From: Acanthaster planci
Lineage: Eukaryota; Echinodermata; Asteroidea; Valvatida; Acanthasteridae
DNA length: 64,000 nt
Assembly: GCF_001949145.1 (NCBI RefSeq)
Contig: NW_019091402.1
Coordinates: 352,096 to 416,095 of the forward strand
Direction of reading: 5' to 3'
This document shows, in pieces, positions 1 through 13,920 of the stretch. Numbering within the stretch: position 1 is the stretch's first letter; every line of letters starts with the position of its first letter. The notes below the pieces were generated by a model. It did not search any database and was not told the origin of the DNA. It saw only the letters and a list, made by a program, of their open reading frames with translations. A program made the translations under genes and the position numbers.

Positions 1-1324
1 TGAAACCAGTGTGAAAAAGTGATGATACATTTAGCGTTGAGGTTGATGAGCTTGACAAAAACAGAATTGAAAGTGTCATTTCGTTGACAGTACAATGCTG
101 TGCATGTACATGTACCTGTGAAGTCTGTGTATATACTCCTGTACATCTGGCTTGACCTTGGCAGTCTGCATGTGCTGTACTCATAGGGCCAAAATGCATG
201 AAAGCATGTACAAGTACACTTCTCAGACAAGTGGATGCAAACTTGAGAAATTTGTGACTGTAGTTTGCTTTTTTTGGCGATGTTGAACTCATGTCAGGAC
301 ACAAATGTCTCTAGTCCTCTTAATTCTTGGCAATCGTAACGCTGTAAGACGACAGCGTCGAGACCGAGCGAGACGCGCTTAAACTCGGTGAATTGTTTAA
401 ACCAAATATCTCAAAAACCAACACACCTTAGCGCAAAAATCCACTACAAACACTCATGGCCCCGGCAAAATTTGTTGAACACACAGACGGAACAAGCCGT
501 GGGTCCGGGGGTAGTGAAGAGCCGTCTAATAATTAGAGAGACGGCCGAGAGACGCGTGGTAAAAATGTCACCCCGTGCTTTAATAATAATGAAAAAAAAA
601 GAGGTAAAAAAAAGAAAACACTTGCCACCGTCCTACGCCTGTGTAAATGGTACACACGTGGTCGTCACACCAAATGTGTTTATTTTAGGTGCAAAGCTAA
701 CAGGGGGAATGAATTGGGCTCTCGTCCTTGGGACGGGACAAAGGGGCCATGTTTGTGCCCTTGCACGGTAAGTTAACAGTGGCTATTCAATAATGCATGG
801 CCCCCGTGTGGTATCAACATTGAGGGCCGGGGACGGAATGGGTTTTAATATACGGCAGTGGGGGGGGGAGGACAGGAAGGGGGGGTCCAGTTGTGACGAC
901 GCTGGCATATTTCCTCAATGTTGACTCTGGACGGTATCTGTGTCAGGGAAAACAGTGACAGGGTTTTTTGGGGAGGGGGGTTGGAAAGGGGAGGGAAGGG
1001 CGGAACCCAGAGAACTGAAGAAAACCCAGAAGAGCCAGGGAGCAAAATATCCAAACGAGACACAAAAGACTCATTAACTTCCACGGAGCGCACGGAAACA
1101 CTCCCTCAAACACTCGACCCGTGAAGTTCACTCACGCCCGCCCGTGTGGGCATGGTGGATGGACCAATATGCAATGCAACATAACCTTCCATATATCCAA
1201 CTCGTCAATACACCTGTACATTTCTTTTTTACAAGTGGATACAATGGTACAAACCACCTTACAATAAGCATCTCTGATTACTTAGCTACTGGGTGTGTCA
1301 CCTTTATGACACACTCACTGAGTT

Positions 1325-1576
1325 GGGGCCAATTTTCTGCTTAAACACAAAATTTGCAAAATTTGCTTAAGTGCAAAACACCTTCCTTAAAAATCAAAGG
1401 TTACCAGCTCAAAATCTATGTGATTGTCGTGCTAACCAAAAGACAGTTGAATACCATTCCAAAACAATATACATGTACATCACATGGAGTTTTGGGCTGG
1501 TAACCTGATTTGTCAAGCAAGGTTTTTTCCATGCTTAAGCAGATTTTGTGCTTAAGCAGCTCTATGAAATTGGCCC
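1325..1576. mobile_element. MITE with terminal inverted repeats, copy 1
   Basis: About 252 bp. The left end GGGGCCAATTTTCTGCTTAA pairs with the right end TTAAGCAGCTCTATGAAATTGGCCC. The internal parts (CTAACCAAAAGACAG, CACATGGAGTTTTGG, GGTAACCTGATTT) recur in the copy at 58875-59157. The left TIR is partly degraded. No transposase and no clear target duplication. Confidence 0.8.
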
Positions 1577-1734
1577 GAGCTCAGCTGGAGCAACAAAAAT
1601 ATATGAACAAACCTGCACACTGAACAAACCACTGCAATACACGGTACTTCAAATGTCCTAATTACGTGAACATGTGGATGGTAACAGTCTGTACTGTCCA
1701 GTCCTGTGCAATTCAGAAAGCTACTACATGTATG

Positions 1735-1945
1735 TACAGCACATGTACATGTACATGTACACATGCATACATGTACAGGTAGGCCTACATGTACACTGCA
1801 CCTGTGTATCATGTTTACATGAAAACCAGTCAGTGTAGAGTTGTGCAAATCAAGATACCTGTACTGCGATACATGTTCATACAGCAACATGCAGTATTGT
1901 ACATGTACATGTGCACATGTATTTCAATGTAGATGTACATGTACA
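1735..1945. repeat. ACATGT/TGTACA palindrome cluster
   Basis: Runs such as ACATGTACATGTACATGTAC separated by short unique pieces. Similar clusters recur through the window, notably on the left side. Confidence 0.9.
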
Positions 1946-4623
1946 GTAGTAAATGCGTATTTCCCAGTCTCTGTGTGATTTCTACAAATGTTACCCATTT
2001 GAAAATCCAAAAAAGCCATGATGCTGACAACGATGCCGTGGCTTCAACAATGACTTTTGGGATTTTTTTCCATACTGAACGTAAATGAGCAAAGAATGTG
2101 TGACTTTCACCAAAACTTGAACCAAGCAGGGGCCTATAATGAGGATCTCTATTTCATTGTCAAAAGACAAAACCCAGCTTCAGTGTCTGTCCTGGTTCGT
2201 TCTATGTCTTTTGAGTCGTAGTCAGTGGCTATGACTCATGACATACCATTCAGCCCGAACTCCAACCCAAAGAACGTGACGGAAACATTATTTATTCATT
2301 CACTGAATTGAATTTCATTTATCCAAATTTAAAAGGTGAGTACTAATACCGGTGCGTATGTACAGCTAAGACATGTACATGTACATGTAAGTACATTTGC
2401 AAGCAACATTTGCATTTTGAAATTCTTTTTTAAAAGCTGTCAATTGTTTTGTTTAATATTTGTTGACATCTTTACGTGGACACAGGTGCAAATATAGAAT
2501 GCAGGATTTGTTTGACAATTATTGATGTTATTTTGTCATGTGAGTGAGACTCAATAGTCATCACGATGCATGAGTACATCACATAAAACCATTCGCTCTT
2601 GACAATTTCTTTCCCCTGCTAAAGAGAGAGGCCTCAAAATATTAACTCCTGGGTCCTCGAAAAGGATATTGACAAAATGATTCAGGGTAGAATCTAGGTC
2701 AGAACAATAAGTATCAGGGGATGGTTATGAAGTATTTTGTCTATTTGAAATGCTCCAGGAACAAACAAGAAGAAGGAAGGGGAAAAACGAGGTCAAGCCA
2801 CGGCAGATGTTACCATGTGCTTGCACGACTGATCAGTCGCTAAATTGTCTCTGACAATGGTAATTTGGCGAGTCAGCGCGCGCAGCCTTGGAGGTGGAAT
2901 CTCGGGGAGGGTACTGCTGACCTGGGCTCGATCCACCTCACCGATGGCATCCGCCGAGCATGTGTTTTTCTGCTGGCCACGTACGAAGGATTCTGTGATT
3001 TCGCTTGGTGACCAGTCGAGCGTTACAGCAAACAAATGGCCAGGAAAAAAAAGACTGCCGGGCAAATTTTTTTCCAAAATTACACTCTACTGCAGGTGAC
3101 AGATTTTCAAACACCATTCACAGTTCTGCATGGCCTATATTAATTGACTTACATGTACAAAACATGAAACTTCAGACTTTCTGTATCATTCTATGCATGA
3201 AATGATGACAACACAATGAAACAACTGACAACGATGTTCTGGGAACATCTGATCTTCTCAAAAATGTCTAAACCCGAGATACATGTACATGTACCTCAGC
3301 AATGTACATGTACAGTAAACAGTGAACATGGTTAATTTAACTTTAATCTCATCCCAAACATCTCTGTTATGTAACAGTTTAGGTTTTGATGAAAACAATA
3401 ATTAAGAGATTATAAGCAGCAATGATATGTACATCCAGAACCAAACTGAACATACAAACAAGTAAACAACATGAAAAAAACACACAATAATATCTTGATT
3501 GGTTCCAGTAAATATGGAGTAACTATACTCTGTCAGCCCCTGGTAACCAAAGTAGAAACAAGAGACAGGAACTACAGGTACGGTAGAATCTCCACAGCAC
3601 TGATACAAAAATGGCCGCAAAACGGTTCCACCAAGTCGCTCAAGTTTTTTCAAATTTCATCATGCATACTGTACACTTCGGGTGACACAGCTCTCAAGCA
3701 ATGCACCATTTGTACCAAATAAGGGTATTTAAAAGAGGCACAATATTTCCCCTTATTTAGGAAATCCTTTGGGCAAACGGCCCTGCACAATAACAAAAGT
3801 GTGACTGTCAAAGGGTAAACTGAACCCTCTCACATTTGAATTGAGGTGTTCTTGGCCAACAGGTAAAGGAAAACACCACAATCACTGAACTCTCTGAATT
3901 TAAAATACATTCAGAGGATTCAACGGATTAAAACTAGTCATTTCACACTTCAAGTGAAACACAAATACATGTATTACTACACTATTCATGGCGATTCAAA
4001 GTGAGATAGAACGATTGTGGTCTTCCAATGAATGAAGCAGATTCCTCAGTTTTTCATCTAGTGAGTTTTCAAAGACAAAATGTCAAAATTTGAAAAATTT
4101 CCCAGAAGAATGTAACGTAAAAACCTTAATTAAACATTAACAGCAATTTGCACAAATGCACAGATCTTTTCCGATTTGCTGTTTAGGATTCTATACGCTA
4201 TACGCTATATTTGTAAATATTTTGCATGAACTGTATAACATTGAAACAATATACACTGTAACACAGATACACTCTAAAACATCTGAATAAATACATGAAT
4301 CTTTTATGATAGGAAAACATGGAAAATGTATGCAGTATCATGTATTCATACATGAAGCTCAAATTAACAGAATCCTAGATGGACTTCAATGGAAATGACT
4401 AACTCAGTACACAAATCTATGATCTAATCATTCATATTTGATGAGAAGGCTCACGCTGAAGACCTTTTGAAAAGCCAAGACAGTATAAATAGTGGTGTTC
4501 ATAGCAAACAGTGGCTTTCAATGGAGAGACAGTAAAATCCCACAGAGCCATTTGCCGGGAATGGTATAGCTCACCGGACCCCGGCACAGATCGACAGTGT
4601 CTTTAAAGGCAATGGGTACTTAC

Positions 4624-4804
4624 CACGCTTACATACGGACCTGACGGATATGGACAGCATGCGCACGTATTGGTGTACATCGCTGATCTGTCCGAGAAGG
4701 GTACTCAGTCCGCTCGGCACACAGTCTTCCCCCCCTTCCACCGCAAAGCGAACTCGCGCCCGCAACGGATTAAAAAAAGAGCTGAAATGGCGGGACACCG
4801 TGTA
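4624..4804 (-). CDS. Candidate 181-nt exon, unrecognised
   Basis: Minus strand: a long CT tract and TTCTTGCAG acceptor, then 60 open codons beginning YTVSRHFSSFFNPLRARVRF and ending VRMLSISVRSVCKR, then CGTG|GTAAGTACC. It is in phase with the 46-nt candidate at 5366. The CT tract is a (GA)n simple repeat on the other strand and could mimic an acceptor. The peptide matches no family I know. It may also be untranslated. Confidence 0.28.
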
Positions 4805-4810
4805 CTGCAA

Positions 4811-4902
4811 GAAGAGAGAGAGGGGGGATTGTGAAGCCCGACGGTGGGATCTACTGCACACCGTGCGACAAAGACTCCAGCAGGCAGAGAGAGAGAGAGA
4901 CT
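4811..4902. repeat. (GA)n simple repeats
   Basis: GAAGAGAGAGAGG and GAGAGAGAGAGA runs on the + strand; on the minus strand they form the CT tract before the candidate exon at 4804. Confidence 0.85.
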
Positions 4903-5365
4903 GCTCGGTGTTTACTCTCCGTCCCCTATAGACCGCGGCCCCATACAGCCTCAATAGTCAATGTTACTGAATAGCCCGAATAAGTCCAGCGCTAAGTGAA
5001 CCGCCTGATACACATGCCAGGTGTCACTTGTGCACTACACTGAGAGATACATGTTACAATCGGCCACAGAATCAACACATGATCTGCCCCTATTTTTTCC
5101 CGGTTTCCTCACGGTGGAGGAAGGGGTTCTGTGGGGGAGGTACAGTAGGACAGGGTGAGAGAGGAAGAAAAAAAAAAAGTGCAGTCACAGCGACGGGTGA
5201 GATTTGCAAACAGCACGGCGAGTCGCCCAAATACTGATAAATGCCAAGGAGAGAAGGTTGCTTGGGAGCTGGCTGATGCGGCCGATGAGCTCCGGGGTTT
5301 GGCCTGAACGTCTCGAGATGCTTGCTCCCCGGGAGGAAAAAAAAAGAAAAAAAAAAATCACTCAC

Positions 5366-5411
5366 AGACGGCCTGGCAGATCCTAGGTGTCGCACTGGGG
5401 CTCCCCATGCT
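5366..5411 (-). CDS. Candidate 46-nt exon, unrecognised
   Basis: Minus strand: acceptor CTCTGACACCTCCACAG with a good branch-like CTGAC, 46 nt, donor CCGTCT|GTGAGTG. In the frame leaving 15 codons (AWGAPVRHLGSARPS) it joins in phase to the exon at 4624-4804. No homologue recognised. Confidence 0.25.
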
Positions 5412-6620
5412 CTGTGGAGGTGTCAGAGTAAATTGATGGGCTTCGTTCGGCAAAATGGCCCGAGTACGACCAAGCAGGACTTGTGACCGATGAAGATGAT
5501 GGAAAGTGGTCATTGGGTAAATTATCATTCATAATTGACTGCCAATGTGTTCCATACAAACCTTTTCAAATTTTAAAACCAATTTCTAATAACCTCTTTG
5601 AAAACACATATTCAAATATTACAGGAATTTATAAGCTAATGTAATGTAAGGTACCTGTACCTTTCACAAGGTTGACAGATGATTTTGAAACTGGTGTCCA
5701 GTTACGCTTAATTTCAAATACAATGCAGGTACCGGTACCCATATACGTAGGTATACATGCACATACTAATTTCATCTCATGTTTTCTTCTTTGAACAAAT
5801 GTGCATGTATATATACTGTACATGTACAAGGTCTCGCTGAAACTAATCTCTATTACACATATTGGACATTTATATATTGAAAAAATGTGCATGTACGTGA
5901 ACGGTAGCACTTTTTATTTATTTGGTCTGGATAGTTAAATGTACATACGGTGTACAGACTGTGTAATGGTATGTGCAAACATACATGTATGTTAAAATGG
6001 GAAAGCTGAATCTTGTAAGATTGAAAGAACCATTCAAGACGGCAAAATAAACTGTGCATTCAGTGCTGTATATTTACTCATTTACAGTGAAATGTGCACC
6101 ATTTATCTACATAAAGCTACAGGTGCATGTACATTGTACAAATGTACATGCACCTGTGCTTTGTACATACATGTTGCATAAATCGCACATATGCATCATG
6201 TATACTGTACATGTATGGTCTGCTAGGCAAAAATTAGTGTCGGCTGATGATGTTGGAGAATGTTATCTTCCGTGGGTACATGTACAATGTAGGCATTCAC
6301 TGTGTCCAGGGGACAAGTTCTTTTGTTAGGGAATTTTGAACTGAATTGTGGGAATATTTCTGAGTCCCCACAACATTTTTGGTCCCCACAAAACAGGTGA
6401 AATGGTGAGTGTACATGTATGTGCCCACGACTACAGTGCGGGAGATTGTGTACATGTGCAGTACCTCTGTTACTGACAGCATGCATGTGGTGGGCTGAAA
6501 TGAGGCATCTAGATGATATCTGGTCCATTGATAAGCCCAGCTGAGAAGATTTATCGGGGATAAGGCCTTGGAGTGAAGTCAAAGGGTCGGTGGAACTTTA
6601 TGACAGTTGGCTGTAATGCC

Positions 6621-6876
6621 ATATGGGTAATTCCAGATAACCGGGGTCCAAAAAAAGTGTGACATTTTTGTGTCCCTGTTACATCTGACCTTTGTAATCT
6701 GACATGGAATTATCACCGGAATTGATTTCAAACTATTACTATTTGTTTGGCAGGTCACTTGCATTAATTCATCACTCTTGGAAATTAGAAATGTGTTCTG
6801 AACTTACAAAATCATATGTCAGATGTGACAGGGACCCACAAAAAAATGGACCCCTAATTTCTGGAATTACCCATAT
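6621..6876. mobile_element. MITE-like element with about 70-bp inverted ends
   Basis: The left end ATATGGGTAATTCCAGA pairs with TCTGGAATTACCCATAT at the right. Further in, GGGTCCA...GTCCCTGTTACATCTGAC pairs with GTCAGATGTGACAGGGACCC. About 100 bp of unpaired sequence lies between. No ORF. Confidence 0.7.
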
Positions 6877-7559
6877 ACAATGTGGACAAACAAGGGAAGG
6901 GTAGAATTACATACGTGTACATAAGCAAAACTGCACTGTCACACAGGGAATGATTGTTTCAGGATTGAGCGGAGAAGATACATGTATGTAGTTATTACCA
7001 ACTCTGAATATAACCTACACGATCAAGTACATTCAGCTGATTTATTGGTGTGAGAGTAAAAAAGTTGCATTTGGCACCAAACAAAGAAGGTGAGCCATTC
7101 CAAATTTGGCCTTTAACCTCAGGAAATGTTGGGGCTGTTGCCCACCTTGTTTGAGAATAATTCACTGACAAAAAGCAACTTTACAAAACCGGGTTGTGGA
7201 AATCAACAATGTACATGTATAATTTATCTTCAGTCGGTAAAAACATGACTAAAATGCCACTTTTGCATGAAATTGCACTTGGACTAGTATTATTTCAAAT
7301 ATGTCAGTTGGAAGAATGTAATATATATTGTTGATTCGAATGTGGTGGCTACACATAAATATTCTGTGCATATTAAACGAATACATCAGATGTGTCCTTT
7401 TGTTTTCACTTGATTCCACAAATCAGCAATGCTGCAAATTATGATGCAAATTTTTGAAGGGGCAGGGAGTAAAAGTGGAGATTCAAACCATGCATGGTCG
7501 AGGTGCGGATGAATTACAAAGGGGCCTACTCTCCCTAATCAGAAATTTGCTAAGATAAC

Positions 7560-8520
7560 GACTGTTCTGGCCCGGTCTGGGCACTCAGCCCTAGTGCTCC
7601 TGCGGGCTATCCATAGCTGCGGGCAAAAGGACCAATCTGGCACGAGCACAATGGGTGGAGCATAATGAGCGGCGGTCGGCCCGCTAATTCTGGGTCAACC
7701 AAGTTCAACGCTTTCCATCTCCCCCTTTCTAGGAGGGAGGGAGGAGGGCAAGAACAGCCCGGCCCATAGCCAGAAGTGACGTTCCATCGTTTGCTTTTGG
7801 GCTTAACAATTTTTGCCCACTTTCTTTCTTTCCCAATTTTTTTTCTTATGCTAATGATTTTGAGTGGGGCGTAACATCAAAGAGTTTTATGACAGACTTT
7901 GAATAAAGTGCATACAGTACGGTATATGCAGTACATGTGCAGTACATCGAAAAGAAACCCTATTTTTTAGCCAAGTAAACACATCTTTGAAATGATTAAG
8001 CAAACTTCAAGAATAAGCAAATATTTGTCAAATAAATGTGGCAGGTACACATGTACATGCATTCACTGTAATGCTATTTAAGTCCAAGGGGCTGTTCATT
8101 TGCACAAATGTTATTAAATCAAAGTCCGTTACAAATAACCACAACACGTTTGACATGTCATCAACAAGAAAGGGCCAAAGCCTGATTTCCGTCGGCAGAG
8201 AGCCGCTATAATTGTAAGGCACCAGCCAACCCCCCCTCCTTTCAACCTTTTGCTGGAGTGCGTAATGGGCAGGTAATTCGCCCTGAACTATCTGGCCCCC
8301 CCCATCTTATAATGTAGGACAGAGACCCCCGTCCGCCTGTCAGTGCGAGTTAGTGCCGGGGATTTAATGCCAAGAACATACAAGCACTCTCAGGCTTGTT
8401 GTGATTATCCTAGTCACTCATCCAATTAGGAGCGGGGACTTATTGAGGTGTTTGGGCTGAGAGAGCGGGCGCCATCATGGTGATATCCCCCTGCAACACT
8501 CACTCATTAAAGGGGCTCCG
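7560..8520. promoter_or_regulatory. GC-rich patches, possible conserved regulatory islands
   Basis: About 7560-7780 and 8200-8520 stand out from AT-rich, ACATGT-rich spacer by higher GC, absence of ACATGT repeats, and TAAT/ATTA cores (GCTAATTCTGGG, CCAATTAGGAGC). No coherent coding frame. Conservation cannot be tested here. Confidence 0.25.
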
Positions 8521-11500
8521 TTTCTCAATCAATTCCGACCAATTTTTAAAGGCGCTGGTGCTCTCCGGTGACCATCCTACCCATACACAGAGAGTCATTC
8601 AAGACCAGACATCAAAATCACTTCACGGAAACAGCCCGCCAAAACAAGGAGCCAAGACAAGACTGATAACGAATGAAATTTTCAGTTCGGCGTCATTTTA
8701 CAAATCACGATACCAGATGGGAAATTTCACTCACAAAATCTTCATTACGCGTAGCTTCTAAAAGTTGAAGCAAAGCTGATCTCACTGGACACTGGACAAT
8801 GTCCAAAGTCAATTGCAGCTGAAGAGAAAACCGGTGAAGCTTCTGTATGATATCACTGATTCATTCCAGGACAATTTCACATTTTCATTTTCCAGGGTTG
8901 GAATTTCATAAATTAAGTTGTCAAAACAATCTTAAGTATTTCATAAACTAAAGCAAACCAAAAGTGAACATACAGAAAATGAGATGACACAAACAACTTA
9001 TGAGGGATGAAAGACACTGAAACACCAAAACATTACATTTCATAAGATGCACGCATGCACACGCGTACATGAACGTGTATACACCTTCATGTATTGTACA
9101 TGGTGGCTATGGATAGCATGATTATAATGTTCCGACACGGTAATCTGATAGGGATTAGTCATGATGCTAAGATGATGAGGTTAGAAATTTGCATTTGGCT
9201 CTTGTCGAATTTCAGAACGAGGGTCAAGAGTGATTTGACACCAGGAGCTGGAAGTGAGGAAATAAAAGAAAGTCCTGGGTGGTGATTCCTGTGACTTTGG
9301 AAATTGGGACGTGGTGATGGAGGGAAGGGGGGAAATTTGGATGTGGAAGAGAATGCCTGATGGAGACTAAACTGGAAGGGGAAATTTATTCTCTGTGAAC
9401 ACAAACCTTTCCTTCACAGAATTTGGCTCTGTGACTATCAAGGGGGAAGGGGGCAGGCATTTGGTGGGATTCCTGCGAGTAGAGCCTAGCCCTATCACCC
9501 CACATGATGAACTTTGAGTCACCTTGGAAAGTTTCAGTGTGGAGAATGAATCACTGGCTACCCACATTGTGGATAATTCAGAAGCCTACCTGGCACAAAT
9601 ACCGAGGCACATTTTCCAGCAATCCAGGAATGTTGCACGTACATGAATGTTTTAAAATAGACATGTACAGACCTTACAGAATGTGATTACCCCCCCCCCA
9701 AAAGCAAGTAACCCACCAAACAAACAGAAGTTCACAGATGGCCGAGAAACCGCAATCAGAGATGACACTGCTCAAGAAAAACAACAATTACAACACATGA
9801 CTTTTTCAGAGCAGTTTTTAGGGACATTTTCCAGATGATGGCTCTTCTTTCCAATACTAAACACCCTCCAGTAATCAAAGCAAATCAAATGTCTAGTTTC
9901 AGTTAAAACCTCCCTTGCAAAGGGATGCTGCCAAAACCTCAGCTCCCGATTATTTGGCCATCATTATGAATGAAGACATACATGTATCTGGATTCCAACT
10001 ATTCACACACCATTTTCAAGGTGCAATCCAGAGCAAATCATTTCAATCGGTACTTTTTTTTTCAACTGTAAAAAACCAGTTGCGGTTGCTCCTTTAAACA
10101 TCTCAACTACAACCCTGTCACGACGTCGAGCACCTTTAAAGGCAAGAGTCTTGCGCAGAGCGTGGGCACAGCAGCAGACTCTATTCAGAGCCCCCACTGA
10201 AAGACCCACTGTATTTGAAGGGATTGGGTTTTAATGTGATTGATGCAACCTGAACGATGACACAAGTGAGTGACAGCTTAAGAGGCTGGCTGACAGAAGG
10301 GGTGGGGAATGGGGAAGAGAAATCAGAGCAAAGATAAGGGAATTGAATAGACTCCTTGCTGGACCAGTTCACAGGGTGGTGAGGCCACACTACATGTGCA
10401 CACGCAAATACGGTGTGCGGTTTAATATCAGGAGCCCCCATGGCATGTACACGTATTGGTCTAAAGTTCCCTTCCATTCGTTCTCTTATGCTATCGCAAA
10501 CAACACGGCATCATCCCAGTGGAAAACAAGATTTCTTCCCCACAGGTGCAAGATTGGCTTGTGGGGTTCATTCTTCCTACTGCTCGTCTTTGCTCCGTAT
10601 GCAGCCAAATACCCAAAGGTTTAAGAAAACTGCTCGATTTTCATGGCACATTTTTCGTTGGAATGTGCACAAAACCCACAGCATCTCCACAGGCACAGGC
10701 ACTCAGTATGTTGCAATATCAAAGGGTCTCTCCCCATGGATGATGTCCGGGAAAGGAGGACAGGTATATCTGCATGTGTGCTGGGATGGTACCGCTGCAG
10801 TTCACATACATGTACCTGAATCTTCTGTGGGGGGGGAGGGGACAAGGGCCCAAGGTAAAATTCGGACGAGGTCAAGTTCTAATCCATCAGACGACACGTT
10901 TACTACTGCCCCATCACATGTACAAGATAGACTATTTCTGCCTTAGAATATAACCTCGCGGTCAAGAATTTTATCAATTAATCTCTGGCACTATGCCTAA
11001 CAATGTGGAATTTAATGATATATATAAAAACACACTGACGGTAATCCATACATTTTTATCTTCGGTGCCTGAACCAGCGCAAAGCCACACATCAAATGTA
11101 AAAAGTCAATAATGTTATTGCTCAGTGAAAAATGAGAGGCAGTTGTCGTTGATGGCTCACAACATTCAGCGGGCTTCTTGTGTGCTCTGATGCGGGGGCC
11201 AAGAGGAGGGCAGGGAGAGACCTTCATCCCTGGCCTGAGCGACCCGGGGTCAACTCATCCTGGGGCCAACATATGGCTTGGATTTTCATCATCTCCTGGA
11301 ATCTAAGGGTGCTTCCCCCTTTCATTTCTATCCGGGGTTTTGTTTTTCCTTCAACTTACAGTATAGTTTTTTAAATAATCTCTTTTGTAGGTTTTTTGTT
11401 TTAAATCCTCCACTGACACTTTAAGTGTGGTGTGTGTCAAGGACTTGGCTACGGCGTCTCTATGCTATTAACAACTGTTACTAAAATACCTGGAACCACG

Positions 11501-13892
11501 ATCATTAAAGAAACTTTCAGAATTCCAGTTTCTTTTCAGAGTTTCTACATCCTTTATTTCCACATTTCCCTTGCTTCTGCTCTGAATACAGGTATTTGTA
11601 ATAACTTCTGTAGCATCCAATAAATTTTTAATTTGAAAAAAATACACGCAAGGGATCCAAAGAGAACGGCTCTGACCTAAAAAGGGTGCTTTGCTGTTAC
11701 TCTGCAGCTAGTATGGAACTCATTCGGGAGGCTGACAAAAAAAACCAGCAGATGGATGAACGAGCATGACCGTACATCCCAGATCTAACGCAGGCAACGT
11801 ATGTAAGCTAACACATCAGAGTAAACAAAGGGAGCAGGAGGCAGGAACAAGTCACGGATATTTGGTGCATTGGGGACGAAATCTGCCGGCCCCTTAATCC
11901 TATATGCCCATTGATTAATAGAGGCGATCAATCTTCCCCAGATGCAGAACAGGAAAAGTTGGACAACTTGGGCGTTTCCTGTGGGCCCCAGCCAACAGGG
12001 GGGATCAAGCCGGGACGAATCGACAGGCAAGGGAGGGGGGGCCTTGCTTGTACTGAGCCATCCATCTTCCTGCCATTTCGCTTTATTGGGTTAAGGCCGT
12101 GATTAAAAGTACAACGGCCAAAGGCAGGATGGGACTGGGTTCGTATTCTTCCAAAATGACCCATCTTGTTTCTAAAACAAACTGTGGGTCTTGCAAACGC
12201 TGTACATGAATTCTTTAACCTCATTTTTGGCAAATTTCCTGCAAAAGCCTTAGACAGCTACCCGTGTATCCAAACACCCATGTGCTTGCACATGCACATG
12301 TAATGTAGTGTAATGTGGTGTGTGCATAGGATGATATTCACTTCCAGATTTTGATCCGTCCATTAGACGGATCAAGTAGATATGTAAATGGAAGCAAGAC
12401 AGCATCACCAGCAAGAACTGCAAAGCAGAGTCCACATTCAACAGCAACTTCCAATAACGAGGATGTGTTCAACAAAAATAGTAAAACCACTTGCTTGTAA
12501 ACCCAGCAAAGCGGCAGTGCATGTTCCTGTAATGGATGGTAATTACTGGTAGTTGTCGTTATCAACCTGCTGTTGCCTTGCCGCCTTGCCATTTGTAAGT
12601 ATTTCCTTGTTAAAATATGCCACCCATCGAAAACCTGATACCCAGCGGCTTATTTTGTAACACAACAAGCAAGGGGGGAGGGGAAATAAAAATCAGGGTA
12701 AAAGAGAAGAGGAAACGTGTGGGGCGAAATGACATCAAAGTCGTATCGATGGAGACTCCTCTGGCAGTAGGGCGGTATCACAATCGGTCATCGCCGGTAC
12801 CCACCCGCACTTGACAGCGGTACCGCCCAGACTGGTACAATACGTAAGCCCCCAGGAACAGCAAAGAGACCCAATTTCCTCACGATCTTGGAGCCGGGGT
12901 TACAAAGCTGCACCCAAAAAAAAAAAAAAAGGCCATGAAGTGGCTTGATGGGAGCCTCGGACATGGGGGGGGGGATTTCGAAATCCGAGTCCTGCTCTCC
13001 TCGCTTTCAAAAACACCCTCCCCGCACCATCCACGCCAACCAGAGGGGAAAGGGGTGGGGGGGTTGCTGTTGAAGCCGGCCATGTGAAATACCAGAGAAT
13101 TCCATCTGAAATTGGACACACTCTTTCACTTTCTCCCAACAGGGCCATATCCCTTGCCCCAAACTACATGTACATGTATCTCTGCTTCGTCTCCGTCTTC
13201 GACTCCAGGGTTGTCTATATATTTCTCTTTCTGTTCTCAGCTGTGACAGAACATGAGAGTTGGAACAGAAGCAGTGCTGCTTCAATACAAGAAAGGTGCT
13301 CACAGTTGGATGACACAAAGCGTTTCAAAGTTGTACTGATCAGTCAAATGTGTCCCCCTTCGAGCTCAAGAGTAAACTTATTCTAAAGACTGCACAGGCA
13401 CTATGACAAAATTATTATTTTTTTTTCAACTGTGGCAGTTCAAATTCTTTCATACAAGAGAAAAAACCCTCAACTCTTTCTAAAATTCTGTCGTTTTCAA
13501 TTTATTCAATTACATGTACATGTACTTCAGGATAAGTGTACTTTCCAACAGTTACAGGACATTTCAAAAGCATTTCTACTATCACAAGTAACGGCCACAT
13601 ACATGCATGTGCATGACTTCTCCAAGTTTCTTGGTCCTACGTGTAGTCTGTTTGTAAGCATCTGTACTCTCGTGAAACTCGCTAGCAGCACCATTCGGTG
13701 AACTGGTTCTTGTCCGAGCCTGTTGCTGGGACCGACTCCGAGTCGGGCAGAAATTAACACTGACAACAGTGACCGGCCAGGTATCTGCGCTGCCACCAAG
13801 CCCTAATCAGCAGAAATCAGGCTATCTAAATGCCCCTTGGCCCTCTTTGAAGTTCAGCGACAGAAGCCAAATTTTTCCAGCGACATTCCTCA

Positions 13893-13920
13893 ACGCCTCT
13901 CTCTCTCTCTATCTCTCTGT
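13893..13920. repeat. (CT)n simple repeat
   Basis: CTCTCTCTCTCTATCTCTCT. Confidence 0.9.

Larger units (their letters stand above)
1..4623. other. Non-coding spacer with repeats
   Basis: AT-rich, with one MITE (1325-1576), ACATGT clusters, and CpG-richer patches at about 340-860 and 2820-3010. The 340-860 patch ends in a + strand donor-like ACG|GTAAGTTAA at 773; the 2820-3010 patch has a minus-strand GTGAGG. No gene recognised. Confidence 0.4.

Noticed and set aside
388-771. + strand open frame of 127 codons ending at ACG|GTAAGT
   Set aside because: The donor is good, but there is no acceptor or convincing start, and the peptide is Lys/Arg low complexity.
10413-10946. Longest single open frame in the window, 177 codons on the + strand
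   Set aside because: No domain or protein-like pattern, no splice signals at its edges, and overlapping open frames in other phases; consistent with chance in 64 kb times six frames.
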